Of a DNA stretch of 64,000 bases, positions 1-8,973 are shown one piece after another. The stretch comes from UTCFX2 sp002050125. Its GTDB lineage: Bacteria > Chloroflexota > Anaerolineae > Anaerolineales > UBA4823. Under the pieces are notes generated by a model, which saw nothing but the letters and a program-made list of their open reading frames with translations, did no database searches and was not told the DNA's origin. The stretch spans positions 2,542,001 through 2,606,000 of the forward strand of contig JAOSJQ010000001.1 in the NCBI GenBank assembly GCA_027494035.1. Direction: 5' to 3'. Position 1 is the first letter of the stretch. Each line of letters begins with the position of its first letter. The position numbers were made by a program, and so were the translations under genes.

Positions 1-3000
1 GCTTGAACGAATATCTGATCAACGGGCAGCGCGTGCGGCTGCGCGACGTGTCGGAACTGCTGGCTGCCTCCGGGCTGGCGGAACGCACCTACACCGTGAT
101 CGGGCAGGGGCTGGTGGACGCGGCGCTCTCGCTCAAAGCAGATGAGCGCCGGCGGCTGTTCGAAGAGGCGGCGGGGATCGGGTTGCACCGCAGCCGGCGC
201 GAAGAGACGCTGCGCCGCCTGGAGACCACTAAACGCAACCTGGAACGGGTGGAAGACATCCTGGCGGAGCTAAAACCGCGCCTGCACAGCCTGGAGCGCC
301 AGGCGCGGCGGGCGCAGGAATACGAGCAGGTGCGCCAGGATTTGCACGCCCAACTGCGCGAGTGGTACGGTTTTCACTGGGTCGAAGCCCAGCGCAGCCA
401 GGCGGAGGCGCTGCAAGCGGACCGCCAGCAGGAAATCCGCCTGGAACGGGCGCGCCAGGAGCAGGAAAAAGTCGAGGCGAAAACCAACGCGTTGCAGAGC
501 GCGATCCAGGGGCTGCGCGACGAACTCAACGGGTGGCACCGCCAGCTTGCCGAACTGCACCGCCAGCGTGAAGCCGCGCTGCGCCAGTTGGCGGTGGTCG
601 AAGAGCGCCAGCGCGCCCTGAACGTCCAGCAGGAAAACGATCAGCGCGACCAAGCCGAACTGCTGGAGGTGGTGAAATTCCAAGAGCAGCAGGTCGCCGC
701 GGCGGTTCAAGAGCGGGGCGAGCTCGCCGCGGAAGTGGAAGAAGCCCGCCGCCTGGCAGAAGAGGCGCGTCAGGCGCTGGAGGGGCGTCAGGCGGAGCGG
801 GTGGAGGCGGAAAGCCGGATTCAACGCGCCCGCCAAAACCTCAGCGCGCTCAACGCCGCCCAGGGCAGGCTGCAAGCCCAGCAGACCGAAGGGGCGGCGC
901 AGGAAAAGCGGCTGGCGGAGGCGCTGCAGGCGCGCCAGGCGGCGCTGGCAGCCGCCGAACAGGAACTGGCAGCCGCGCAGGAAGCTCAGCGCACAGCGCA
1001 GCGCGGGTCGGAAACCAGCGAAGCCGCGCTCCAACAGGCGGAGCAGGAGCTTGCCGCCCACAAAGAAAAGCTGCTACAGGCAGAGGCGGGCTTAGCCAGC
1101 GCGCGCGAACGCCAGGCTGAACTGCAGGCGGAGGCGATGCGCTTCAAAGCCGGGCTGGAGGTGATCGAACAGGCGGAGGCGGCGCTCGAAGGGTACACCA
1201 GCGGGACAAAGGTCTTGCTGGAGGCGCAGCGCCAGCAGCGCCTGCACGGGGCGCACGGGGCGTTGAGCGCCTTCCTGGAGACGCCGGCGGAATACGAGCC
1301 GGCGATTGCAGCAGCCCTGGGCGATTTTCTGGACGCGGTACTGCTGGAAGCCGACCCCGAGGCCGCGCTGGATTTGCTCGAAACCGAAGCCGGGCGCGGG
1401 GCGCTGCTGCCGGTGCACGCGTTGAAACCCGCGCCGCTAAAACTGCATTCCCTAAAGGGCGTCCCCGGGGTGATCGGCGAGGCTGCCGGGCTGGTGCAAG
1501 CCGCGCCCGAGGCGCAGCGGGCGGTCGAACTGCTGCTGAGCGGCGTGATCGTGGTGCAAGACCGCCGGGCGGCGCAGCGCGCCCTCGCCGGTCAGCCCGC
1601 CGGCGCACGCGCGGTGACCCTGAAAGGCGAGGTGTTTTACCTCAGCGGACCCATCATTTCGGGGCGCGCCAAAACCGGCGGGGCGCAGACGCTGCTCAGC
1701 CGCCGGCGGCAGCGGGGCGAGGCTGCGGCTGCCTTGCAGAAAAACCAGGCGGAACTGCGGATGGCGGATCGACGCCTGGAACAGGTCACGGCTGAACTGG
1801 AGCGCCTGCGCGCCGAGGCGCAGCGGCTGGAAGCGCAGGGCGAACGGCAGCGCCAGGCGGTGCTGGAAGCGGCGCGCCGGCTCGAGGGCGCCCGCGCCGG
1901 ACTGGGCGAAGCCGAGCGCCGGTTAGCCTGGAACAAGGAGCAGATTTCCGAGATCGAGGCGCAGCAGCGCAGCCGGGGGGAAGCAGCCCGCCGCGCCGCG
2001 GACGAGTTAGCCCAACTCGGCGGGCAGATCGACGCCGCGCGCGCTGAGCTGCGCGCCGGCAGCGCGGCGCTGGAAGGGCTGGCGCTGGACGATTTGCAAA
2101 CGCAGCAGGCGCATTGGGCGACGCGCCTGGCGGTGGCGGAACGCGCCCTGCAAGACGCCGGCGCGCGCGAAGCCGAGCGCAGCCTCAGCCACGAACGCAC
2201 CCGCGCCTCGCTGGCGGGTTTGGAACAGCGTCTGACCGGTTTGGCGCAGGCGCTCCAGGACGCCGCTCAGGAGTGCGGGCAGGCGCGGGCGGAAGAAACC
2301 CGCCAGGCGGGGCTGATCCAGAGCTTGAACGAGCGCATCCAGCCGGCGGAAGCCAAGCTGCACGAGCAGGAAAACAAGCTGGCAGCCGATCAGAAAGAGG
2401 CCGGCGCGGCGCGGCAGCAACTGAGCATCGCCGAACGCCTGTACGCGCAAACGCGCATCAACCTGGCGCGGCAGCAGGAAGCGCTGCAATCGCTCCAGCG
2501 CCGGATCGAGGAAGATTTCGGGCTGGTGGCGTTCGAGTACACCGCGCAGGTGTCGGGGCAGACGCCGCTGCCGCTGATGGGCATGGTGGAGCAGCTGCCG
2601 CCAGTCCAGAAGCTCTCGCCGGAAATCGAGGAGAACATCAAGCGGCTGCGGGCGCAATTGCGGCGCATGGGTCCGATCAACCCCGAAGCGCAGACGGAGT
2701 TTCACGAGGTCAAGGAGCGGCACGCGTTTCTGATCGCCCAGACGGCGGATCTCAAAGCGGCTGAGGCGGACATCCGTCTGGCGATCGCCGAGCTGGACGA
2801 TTTGATGCAGCGCGAGTTCAAGAAGACGTATGAGTCGGTGGCGGCGGAATTTCACCAGATTTTTGCGCGGCTGTTCGGCGGCGGCTCGGCGCGCCTGCTG
2901 CTCACCGACGCCGACGACCTGACCAACACCGGCATCGAGATCGAAGCGCGGCTGCCGGGGCGGCGCGCCCAGGGCTTAGCTCTGCTCTCGGGCGGCGAGC

Positions 3001-3281
3001 GCAGCCTGACCGCCACCGCGCTGGTGTTTGCGCTGCTCAAGGTCTCGCCCACGCCCTTCTGCGTGCTGGACGAGGTGGACGCCATGCTCGACGAGGCGAA
3101 CGTGGGGCGCTTCCGCGAGCTGCTGCGCGAGCTGAGCCAGCAGACCCAGTTCGTGATCGTGACCCACAACCGCAACACGGTGCAGGTAGCAGACGTGATC
3201 TACGGCGTGACGATGGGCAAGGACTCGACCAGCCAGGTGCTGAGCCTGAAGCTGGACGAGATCAGCCAGGTGATCGAGTAG
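1..3281 (+). CDS. smc: Chromosome segregation protein SMC (5' end outside window)
   Basis: SMC is the ATPase of the Smc-ScpAB condensin, which compacts and resolves sister chromosomes. The frame is open from position 3. About 1,092 residues are present, so roughly the first hundred, with the Walker A lobe, lie upstream. Visible in order are the end of the N-terminal head, a long Glu/Gln/Arg/Ala-rich coiled coil, a hinge around residues 400-560, the return coiled coil, and the C-terminal head with ABC signature LSGGERSLTA (about residue 994), Walker B FCVLDEVDAML (about 1018) and the D-loop. The frame is intact to the TAG stop. Its partner scpB lies near 35.6 kb rather than next to it. Family identity is not in doubt. 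Confidence 0.96.
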   Translation, partial: LNEYLINGQRVRLRDVSELLAASGLAERTYTVIGQGLVDAALSLKADERRRLFEEAAGIGLHRSRREETLRRLETTKRNLERVEDILAELKPRLHSLERQARRAQEYEQVRQDLHAQLREWYGFHWVEAQRSQAEALQADRQQEIRLERARQEQEKVEAKTNALQSAIQGLRDELNGWHRQLAELHRQREAALRQLAVVEERQRALNVQQENDQRDQAELLEVVKFQEQQVAAAVQERGELAAEVEEARRLAEEARQALEGRQAERVEAESRIQRARQNLSALNAAQGRLQAQQTEGAAQEKRLAEALQARQAALAAAEQELAAAQEAQRTAQRGSETSEAALQQAEQELAAHKEKLLQAEAGLASARERQAELQAEAMRFKAGLEVIEQAEAALEGYTSGTKVLLEAQRQQRLHGAHGALSAFLETPAEYEPAIAAALGDFLDAVLLEADPEAALDLLETEAGRGALLPVHALKPAPLKLHSLKGVPGVIGEAAGLVQAAPEAQRAVELLLSGVIVVQDRRAAQRALAGQPAGARAVTLKGEVFYLSGPIISGRAKTGGAQTLLSRRRQRGEAAAALQKNQAELRMADRRLEQVTAELERLRAEAQRLEAQGERQRQAVLEAARRLEGARAGLGEAERRLAWNKEQISEIEAQQRSRGEAARRAADELAQLGGQIDAARAELRAGSAALEGLALDDLQTQQAHWATRLAVAERALQDAGAREAERSLSHERTRASLAGLEQRLTGLAQALQDAAQECGQARAEETRQAGLIQSLNERIQPAEAKLHEQENKLAADQKEAGAARQQLSIAERLYAQTRINLARQQEALQSLQRRIEEDFGLVAFEYTAQVSGQTPLPLMGMVEQLPPVQKLSPEIEENIKRLRAQLRRMGPINPEAQTEFHEVKERHAFLIAQTADLKAAEADIRLAIAELDDLMQREFKKTYESVAAEFHQIFARLFGGGSARLLLTDADDLTNTGIEIEARLPGRRAQGLALLSGGERSLTATALVFALLKVSPTPFCVLDEVDAMLDEANVGRFRELLRELSQQTQFVIVTHNRNTVQVADVIYGVTMGKDSTSQVLSLKLDEISQVIE

Positions 3282-3583
3282 CCGGAGGATGGGGGGGGAG
3301 GAGGAATTTAACGAGGGGTAAGAAAAAAAGGTTGAGAGGAAAAAACTTGATGCGTAGAAAATACTATAAATTACTTGGGCCTTCATATGTCAGGTGCGTG
3401 CTGTATTGTGCGTTTTTCTCGACGAGTCTATTTTTACTGCTGTTGAAGAAACCTTAGTAAACAAAATGAGATTTGTTGTCAATAATAATAAAATTGCAGT
3501 GGTCATTGCTATTTCCGAAGCGCCTTTGTTTGAAAAAACCAACCTAAATATGCTGCCGGGAATTATCAATAATATTATTACTA

Positions 3584-3592
3584 TGCCGATAA
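3584..3592. repeat. Target-site duplication of IS A, left copy
   Basis: TGCCGATAA abuts the left inverted repeat; the identical 9 bp follow the right end at 4790-4798. It shows the element transposed into this site. Confidence 0.92.
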
Positions 3593-4789
3593 CTAGCTAC
3601 CTGACACTTTAAAAACAGAATAGTTGATCGGCAGGGCAAAACCGGGTAAATTTGTTTCTGCGACAAAACGATTTGCCAGGAGAATCCACATGCCGATCAA
3701 CCAATTCTATGATACATGGAAAATGCGAATTCTGGAACTGCGTCCGGGGCAGAGGATCACCCAAGTTCGGGCATTTGTCTGGTTGGTGATCGGGATCTAT
3801 CTGAGCCGTTCGGTGTGTTTGAGCAGGATCGCAGGGAAAATACCTGGAGAAGCCAAGCTGACGAGTGCCACGCGGAGACTGAACCGACTGTTGGACAATC
3901 CTGCCATTCGAGTTCGAGAATGGTATGAGCCAATCGCCCGGCAGTGGCTGGAAGCGCAAATTCGTAACATTGGAGAAATCCACTTGATCGTAGACGGCAC
4001 CCGGATTGGATTTGGGCATCAATTGCTGATCGTCTGCCTGGCTTACCGCAAGCGAGCCATCCCGATTGCCTGGACATGGGTCAAACAAGCCCGTGGACAC
4101 AGCGGAGCGGGCAAGCAATTGGCGCTGCTGGCTTATGTCAGGAAGCTGCTGCCCAGGGGAGCTGCGGTTTTTCTGGTCGGCGACTGCGAATTTGGAGCCA
4201 GTGGAAGTCTTGCAAGAGTTGGAAAAATGGCATTGGTTCTATGTCCTACGGCAAAAATCGGATACCTGTGTCTGGCTCAACCAGCTGAATGACTGGAACA
4301 CCTTCGGCAGTTTTGTGCAAAAAGCGGGCGGCAGTGTCTGGCTGGGACATGGCTATTTGACCAGCAAAGAGATTTACCCGACCAATCTACTGGTTCACTG
4401 GAAAGTTGGTGAAGACCAACCCTGGTGTCTGGCCACCAACTTGCCGGATCTGAAAATGGCCTTGAACTTTTATTCTCTCAGAATGTGGATCGAAGAAATG
4501 TTCGGTGATTTCAAAAAACATGGCTTCGATCTGGAAAGTACGATGCTTCGTCATTTTATGCGCTTGTCTCGCTTGACCCTGGCGGTGGCTTTGCTCTATG
4601 TCTGGCTCATCTCTGTCGGCGGTCGCACCATCCGGGATGGCTTGCGTCATTTGGTTGATCGGGTTGATCGCCGAGACCTGAGCATCTTTCAGATTGGCTT
4701 GCGTTTCATCGAAAGGAGATTGACAAATGCCCTGCCTTTCCGTATCCCGTTGTTTACCTACCTCAGTTAGCAAACTGTCAGGTGGCTAG
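3593..4789 (+). mobile_element. IS4-family insertion sequence A, 1,197 bp
   Basis: The ends are imperfect 18-bp inverted repeats: CTAGCTACCTGACACTTT at 3593-3610 and CTAGCCACCTGACAGTTT read inward from 4789 (16 of 18 identical). The element is flanked by a 9-bp direct repeat, TGCCGATAA, and carries one transposase gene. Length, repeat size and the transposase YREK motif fit the IS4 family. It sits inside the GT87 gene, antisense to it. Confidence 0.93.
3690..4770 (+). pseudogene. IS4-family transposase of IS A (one-base frameshift)
   Basis: This DDE transposase would cut and rejoin the ends of IS A. ATG at 3690 follows an AGGAGA ribosome site; an in-frame TTG at 3624 is less likely. The first catalytic Asp is in LIVDGTRIG and the second in FLVGDCEFG. 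The Glu sits in a complete YREK signature, YSLRMWIEEMFGDFK (Y-x2-R-x3-E-x6-K). The frame breaks just after the second Asp motif near 4200: removing one A joins FGA to VEVLQELEKW. As read it cannot give full-length protein, so the copy is dead or the base is an error. Programmed shifting is not expected in this family. Confidence 0.85.
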
Positions 4790-4798
4790 TGCCGATAA
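4790..4798. repeat. Target-site duplication of IS A, right copy
   Basis: TGCCGATAA directly follows the right inverted repeat and matches the left copy exactly. The spacing between copies is 1,206 bp, a multiple of three, so precise loss of the element restores the host frame. Confidence 0.92.
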
Positions 4799-5209
4799 TT
4801 ACAAGAAACTTATTATTCAAGATGTTATGCATATCATCTTGAACATTTTCCTTGATCAAGAACAAGAAAAGTATTGGAACTATCGCCATAATAGCATCGT
4901 AACCTAAATGGTAAACACTTAATAATCCCCATAACAATAAAATTGAAAGCAGGGTAATATCAAGCTTCTTTTCGTCAATTAGATTGATTGATTTCTTGAG
5001 GTTTGCAAACCAAACTATTCCTACGGGAACTGTTATTACAACAAATGACAATATACTATTTATGCCTGTCTTAGGGAAATAGCTACTTATGTTTATTCCC
5101 CGAGAGCCAGACAAATTCATCTGATGATATATAGCAATTGAAAAGTAATCTTGGAGAATTTGCAATGGTGAAGAATAAGCAGTGATACTAGATAATAGAA
5201 CGATACCTA

Positions 5210-5217
5210 AAAGTTGT
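5210..5217. repeat. Target-site duplication of IS B, left copy
   Basis: AAAGTTGT precedes the left end and is repeated at 6393-6400. The copies are 1,183 bp apart. Removing that length fuses the two flanking minus-strand reading frames without a break. Confidence 0.85.
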
Positions 5218-6392
5218 TTCTCTACCGTACAAAGTGAAGGATGATCAGTCATAAGGTACACTCAAGGGTGACAAAACCTAAGAGAGGATACCCGATGACT
5301 GATCGCTACAAAGTATACACAAAAGTGCTGAAAACGTTGAAGCAAATGGTCCAACTGCATCATCCTGGTCATGTGGTCACCTTAGCAATGATGATCACTG
5401 GCATTGTATTGAGCAAGAAAGCCCAACTCTCGGAAATGAGCAATGAAGTTCCCGTCCAGGCAAAAGACAAAAGCATCGAGATGCGCATGCGAAGGTGGGT
5501 CAAACAAGACACTTGGATGAGGAATGGATCTATCTACCTTTTGCTCGGCAGATCTTGTGCGCCTTGGCGCTTTTGCCCTTGGCGGTGGTGATGGATGCCA
5601 GCCAGGTTGGGCGCAACTGCATGGTGTTGATGGTCGGTATCGTCTACAAGAAACGCGCCTTACCGTTGGTGTGGCTAGTCTATCCCGGTAAGAAAGGCCA
5701 CACCAGCGCCGAGCGCCATATCCAGGTGCTCGAAAAGCTCAAAGCGCTGCTTCCCGAAGGGGTAGAGGTGATCTTGATGGGTGATGCGGAGTATGACACT
5801 ACTGAAATGCTGCTTTGGCTGCAAGAAAACACTTCCTGGAAGTACGTTTTACGCACATCTCCACAGATTTACGTGCACAGCCCACAAGGAGAGCACCCCA
5901 TTGCCGACATGCCCCTACAGAAAAAGAGCGTCATGCAGTATCGCCAAGTTGGGTTTACACAAGCCGCCTCGGTGCAAGTCAACCTGGTCGGGTGGTGGGG
6001 CAGCAACTATGAAAATCCCATCTACTTGCTTAGCAATCTGGAAGACAAGTACCAAACCTGCCGCTATTACCGGCGTAGATATCGGATCGAGACCTTCTTT
6101 TCCGATCAGAAAAGCCGCGGCTTTCACATTCATAAAAGCCATCTGTCCGATCCTGCCCGCCTGAGCCGCCTGTTGTTGGCCGCCTGCCTTGCCTATGTTT
6201 GGATGATCTTGCAGGGTTTACAAGTCATCGCCAACAACAACGCCGCATGGATCGACCGTACGGAACGCCAGGATAAGAGTCTTTTTCGCTTAGGCATGGA
6301 TTGGCTCCGTCATTGTCTGAAACGCAATTGGGATTTTGAACCCCTATTTTGGTTTCAGCCTGGACCTGAGGTTATTAATGTACGGTAGAGAA
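5218..6392 (+). mobile_element. IS4-family insertion sequence B, about 1,175 bp
   Basis: The ends carry a perfect 14-bp inverted repeat, TTCTCTACCGTACA at 5218-5231 and its complement at 6379-6392. Flanks are an 8-bp direct repeat AAAGTTGT (5210-5217 and 6393-6400). The exact tips could shift by a base because of neighbouring T and A runs. It is a different element from IS A, with diverged transposase and ends, inserted in the same host gene and same orientation. Confidence 0.9.
5295..6388 (+). pseudogene. IS4-family transposase of IS B (one-base frameshift)
   Basis: DDE transposase of IS B, starting at ATG 5295 (MTDRYKVYTK) after an AGAGG ribosome site. The catalytic Asp residues are in VVMDASQVG and ILMGDAEYD. 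The Glu lies in YRRRYRIETFFSDQK, a full Y-x2-R-x3-E-x6-K signature. The frame breaks near 5511-5514: adding one T to the TT of acttgg gives VKQDTLDEEWIYLPFARQ, which runs on to the stop at 6388 inside the right inverted repeat. The shift is a T-run indel, so either a dead copy or a consensus error is possible. Confidence 0.83.
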
Positions 6393-6400
6393 AAAGTTGT
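6393..6400. repeat. Target-site duplication of IS B, right copy
   Basis: AAAGTTGT follows the right inverted repeat and matches the left copy exactly. Confidence 0.85.
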
Positions 6401-7209
6401 ACGACTATGGCTGTTATTAGGATTTGCCACTCCTTTTTTATTAGGAAATAGACAAAAATAGGGAAGGCGAAGTTGTATTTTGATAATGCAACCCCCAAAA
6501 ATATTCCCGCAATTATTGGCTTTCGCCTATCCGCTATTATGAGGGCAAGAAATATGAGCAAGAGTATAAGTAGTCCATTTTGCCCATTGGCGATTACGCC
6601 ACGAGATGTCATGTTTAAACTTAAAAAACTAATACTGAAAGTGGATAGAAGTATTTTGGTATTCTTAATTTTGTTCGTTTAAAGTAATCTAGGATAAGTA
6701 TCGGTATAACAATAGCAAAAATAATATTAAATACCGTCCAGACTTTCGTTGCCAAATTTAATGGCAAAAATGAAAATAGAGATATAATCAATACAAATGG
6801 AGCAGTATTCCCTGGTCGTACATTCAAGCTACCTGGATTTGTTTCGATGGATGCGAAATCGGTAGGGCCTCCAAATAAAAAACTTATAGGAATCTTAATT
6901 GCATGATTTTGTAGGAAACCTTGGTAAGGGTTTATACCTTGACGAATGAATAATCCTGAGTACCAATATGTGTTAAAATCTACCGCTCCATCAGTAGAAA
7001 TGTTTTTTAAAAAAATTTAAGGTGTAAACCAAATTAAAAAATGCTATTGCTCCAAATAATATAAAAAGAATAGGTTTTTCTTTAAAGATCTTTTTCATGA
7101 TGTAATCTTGACATGGCTGTTAAAATTCCCAATAGCGAAACGTTCAATGATCAGCATAACTTGTATGACGAGTGCGAGGAGCGCTGAGGTAGGGCGTAGC
7201 ACTTTGCTG

Positions 7210-7341
7210 TCATTGCATCCCTAGTTTTTCTTTCGATACGTTGTTTACGAACACTGTTATTAATACTGTGATTATAGAAGTGACTTCACTTGCTATTGCC
7301 ACGAAAGTCCATGGCTTCGTGTCAGGGGTTACGACAAACCT
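7210..7341 (-). pseudogene. C-terminal remnant of a membrane protein, possibly a Wzx-type flippase
   Basis: One minus-strand frame encodes about 42 residues ending in LGMQ and a TGA at 7210-7212. It includes KPWTFVAIASEVTSIITVL, which resembles the last helix pair of polysaccharide flippases (the G-A-A-I-A-S-E motif). Nothing upstream continues it: a stop lies just before, and the attC-like site begins 77 bp away. It ends about 110 bp before the GT87 start, on the same strand, so it could be what remains of a surface-polysaccharide operon. The family call is tentative. Confidence 0.3.
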
Positions 7342-7417
7342 TATTTAGGTAAGATGCGAAACTTCTTTTCCGTGCAATCATTATACAGCCACTTGATATT
7401 GTGAGCAATTATCTGGA

Positions 7418-7513
7418 GTTCAACAATTCAATTATGGAGAGCCGCACCCCTTCTCCCATCGGCTGGCGTCAGCGGCGGGTCCTCCCCGTCCACTCGTATA
7501 TACAGTGTTAGGT
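7418..7513 (-). repeat. attC-like site A
   Basis: Read on the minus strand, 7513-7507 is ACCTAAC (consensus RYYYAAC) and 7424-7418 is GTTGAAC (consensus GTTRRRY). The first overlaps the TAA stop of the upstream gene, as is usual in integron cassettes. Internal L arms pair poorly, so this is the weaker of the two sites. Confidence 0.42.
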
Positions 7514-8023
7514 ATTCGATTTGTTGATCCGATCCCTAATATAGCTGAGATCGATATTTATGTTATTCTGGCTAACAACGCGAGATCGGAAAGTTGAACT
7601 ATGAGCATATTTGATTGTGATTGTCGCTTTATCCTGCTGGTTAATATAGTCGTGCCACTCATCAATGCTATTAAGCATGAAAATTACTATGGCACCGCCG
7701 TGCCAGCCATCACCAGGAGACAGTACTTTAGGCAGCGGTCCGCCTTGGCGTATTTCCAATTCAACAGAGTGAAATGCGTGATCCCGAGAGGAGAAATCTA
7801 CTTCGTAAAGTACACCAGCTCGGATTCCCAGATTTGCAATGAGAAGTTTAATGTGAAGATTATGTTGCCCACCTTCGCCACTAACCCCTTCTACGTGGTA
7901 TTGAGAAGTGGGAATCACAAATTTGATATTTGGACCGCGGAGATGAGCAAGATATAAAGTAAACAATGACACCATGAATGATAAGCCGGTAAAAACCAGG
8001 ATTATCCAATCCATAATACGCAT
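7508..8023 (-). CDS. Small membrane-anchored protein of unknown function (cassette-like gene)
   Basis: I do not recognise the family. ATG at 8023 follows GAGGTG by six bases. The 171-residue product opens with one transmembrane helix (DWIILVFTGLSFMVSLFTLY), and the remaining roughly 140 residues look like a soluble beta-rich domain with no catalytic motif that I can see. The gene lies exactly between two attC-like sites, its stop codon is inside the downstream one, and no promoter of its own is obvious. These are features of an integron gene cassette. Base composition is more AT-rich than the core genome on either side. Confidence 0.6.
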   Translation of the reverse strand: MRIMDWIILVFTGLSFMVSLFTLYLAHLRGPNIKFVIPTSQYHVEGVSGEGGQHNLHIKLLIANLGIRAGVLYEVDFSSRDHAFHSVELEIRQGGPLPKVLSPGDGWHGGAIVIFMLNSIDEWHDYINQQDKATITIKYAHSSTFRSRVVSQNNINIDLSYIRDRINKSNT

Positions 8024-8101
8024 TCTACACACCTCTTTCAAAAAAGAAATTATTGTAACTAAGTCAAAGTCAATGTTACGAAAATGAAAACCCGAATAGT
8101 T

Positions 8102-8162
8102 GCCCAACGGCTGGCACCCGCGGCGGAGCCTCCCCACCCTCTCGGTACGCGCTGTGCTGGGC
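8102..8162 (-). repeat. attC-like site B
   Basis: On the minus strand this 61-bp element begins GCCCAGC (R'') and ends GTTGGGC (R'), which pair at 6 of 7 positions. Inside, L'' GCGTACC pairs with L' GGTGCC if one C is left unpaired, like the extrahelical base of true attC sites. The spacers are ACAGC and AGCC. It starts 7 bp after the stop of the DUF3800-like gene. This is the better attC match. Confidence 0.55.
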
Positions 8163-8169
8163 GCGGTCT

Positions 8170-8489
8170 TTAGGAAATTTTTCTATGCGAGGTACAGATT
8201 TTGCATATGCAAGAATTATCTGTAAAGTGCCGTACACCAACAACCATTGAGCCTTTTCTATCTGCCCTTTGAAAGACCAAATCAAATAATTCACTTTCGC
8301 CGTTTTCAAGATAGCGGCGTAACGCGTAGGCACATAAATCAGCAACTTGAACCATTCCTGTCAATTCGTTGTCCACAAACAAAGGTGTCTCAATCATGTT
8401 TTTGATATGTGTCCAAAGAGTCCCACCTTTATGGAATTTTTCATCAAAAGGGTATGCTTCTTGGCTACAGTTATGTAGCAAAGATACAT
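8170..8489 (-). pseudogene. DUF3800-family protein with internal deletion
   Basis: The last 100 or so codons, in the frame that ends at 8170, match the C-terminal half of DUF3800 proteins: an aspartate in VQVADLCAYALRRYL, then GVRHF and a Cys cluster CICKICTSH. These proteins are RNase H-fold-like and often travel with mobile elements. Upstream in another frame lies ATG (8489) encoding MYLCYI, which looks like the usual DUF3800 N-terminus (normally followed by DES). The two parts are joined with the middle missing, so the gene is probably a deletion derivative. It lies upstream of attC-like site B in the same orientation. Confidence 0.5.
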
Positions 8490-8847
8490 TGGTTGTTCTT
8501 CCGAAAGAGAATTAAAAAGCGAGCGGGGATTAGGGATCATAGCCCTTCGATGAGACGCTTGGCGACTCATCCCAGACGGAAGCTAACTCCACTCCAAAAT
8601 AATTCGAATGTCAAACGAAGAATCAAAATGTGTTTGTAACATAAGCGGTAGGCGAAAGTTGAAAATAGCTGGAGATACAATCCATCCCTGTCACGGACCA
8701 GGCTTAGAAGGTCAAGCCTGCGCCACTCAATAACAATCCAGCCTGCATCCCTTGCCAGGATTTGTATCCCCGCACCGTGCGAGCGCGCGGCGCCGTCCGG
8801 ACTTTTCTAATTCAACTGGCTGTAGAAGAGGGTATTGCGGATTAAAC
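8490..8847. other. Intergenic stretch without recognisable genes
   Basis: No convincing coding frame on either strand. Composition shifts back toward GC-rich core sequence after about 8,700. A short hairpin, AGGCTT with AAGCCT, lies at about 8700-8720. Confidence 0.4.
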
Positions 8848-8879
8848 ACAGAACCAGGCGCTCAGCGCACTGGTTCTGT
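8848..8879 (-). terminator. Strong hairpin downstream of the foldase gene
   Basis: ACAGAACCAG (8848-8857) pairs perfectly with CTGGTTCTGT (8870-8879), with an inner GCGC/GCGC pair. It sits 95 bp past the stop at 8974 and is followed on the minus strand by GTTTAAT. Only a short T run is present, so it may act as a 3' stabiliser rather than a strict terminator. Confidence 0.5.
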
Positions 8880-8973
8880 TGTATTACGCGGTATTTATTT
8901 TTACGTGAATTTTGTCGAGCTGTGCGCGGTTTTCCACGGATCGCGCCGCCCGGCAAAATTCCTGGCTGAGGCG

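Larger units (their letters stand above)
3390..7098 (-). pseudogene. GT87 (DUF2029)-type polytopic membrane glycosyltransferase, split by two insertion sequences
   Basis: Minus-strand pieces join into one gene: start ATG at 7098, stop TGA at 3390-3392. Removing 5218-6400 and 3593-4798 (each IS plus one target-repeat copy) leaves about 1,320 bp, near 440 codons, a normal GT87 length. The early motif DFNTYWYSGLFIRQGINPYQ matches the DxxxYY..G..PY region of this family, and many hydrophobic helices follow. The frame runs correctly across both excised insertions (VVQ-LLGIVLL at the first, VIIG-IVIILL at the second). Two further one-base shifts lie in A/T runs at about 7008-7018 and 6623-6628; they compensate each other in frame and may be decay or sequencing error. 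GT87 enzymes transfer polyprenyl-linked sugars at the membrane; the acceptor here is unknown. Confidence 0.72.

Noticed and set aside
3394..3612. Small plus-strand frame of 72 codons before IS A
   Set aside because: It is antisense to the C-terminus of the GT87 gene and ends within the IS repeat. The minus strand gives the better protein.
4195..5515. Programmed frameshifting in the two transposases
   Set aside because: Neither break lies at a slippery heptamer and IS4-family enzymes are normally made from one frame. One-base indels explain both.
7601..7957. Plus-strand frame of 118 codons opposite the cassette gene
   Set aside because: Antisense to a gene with ribosome site, transmembrane start and cassette boundaries; no coding features.
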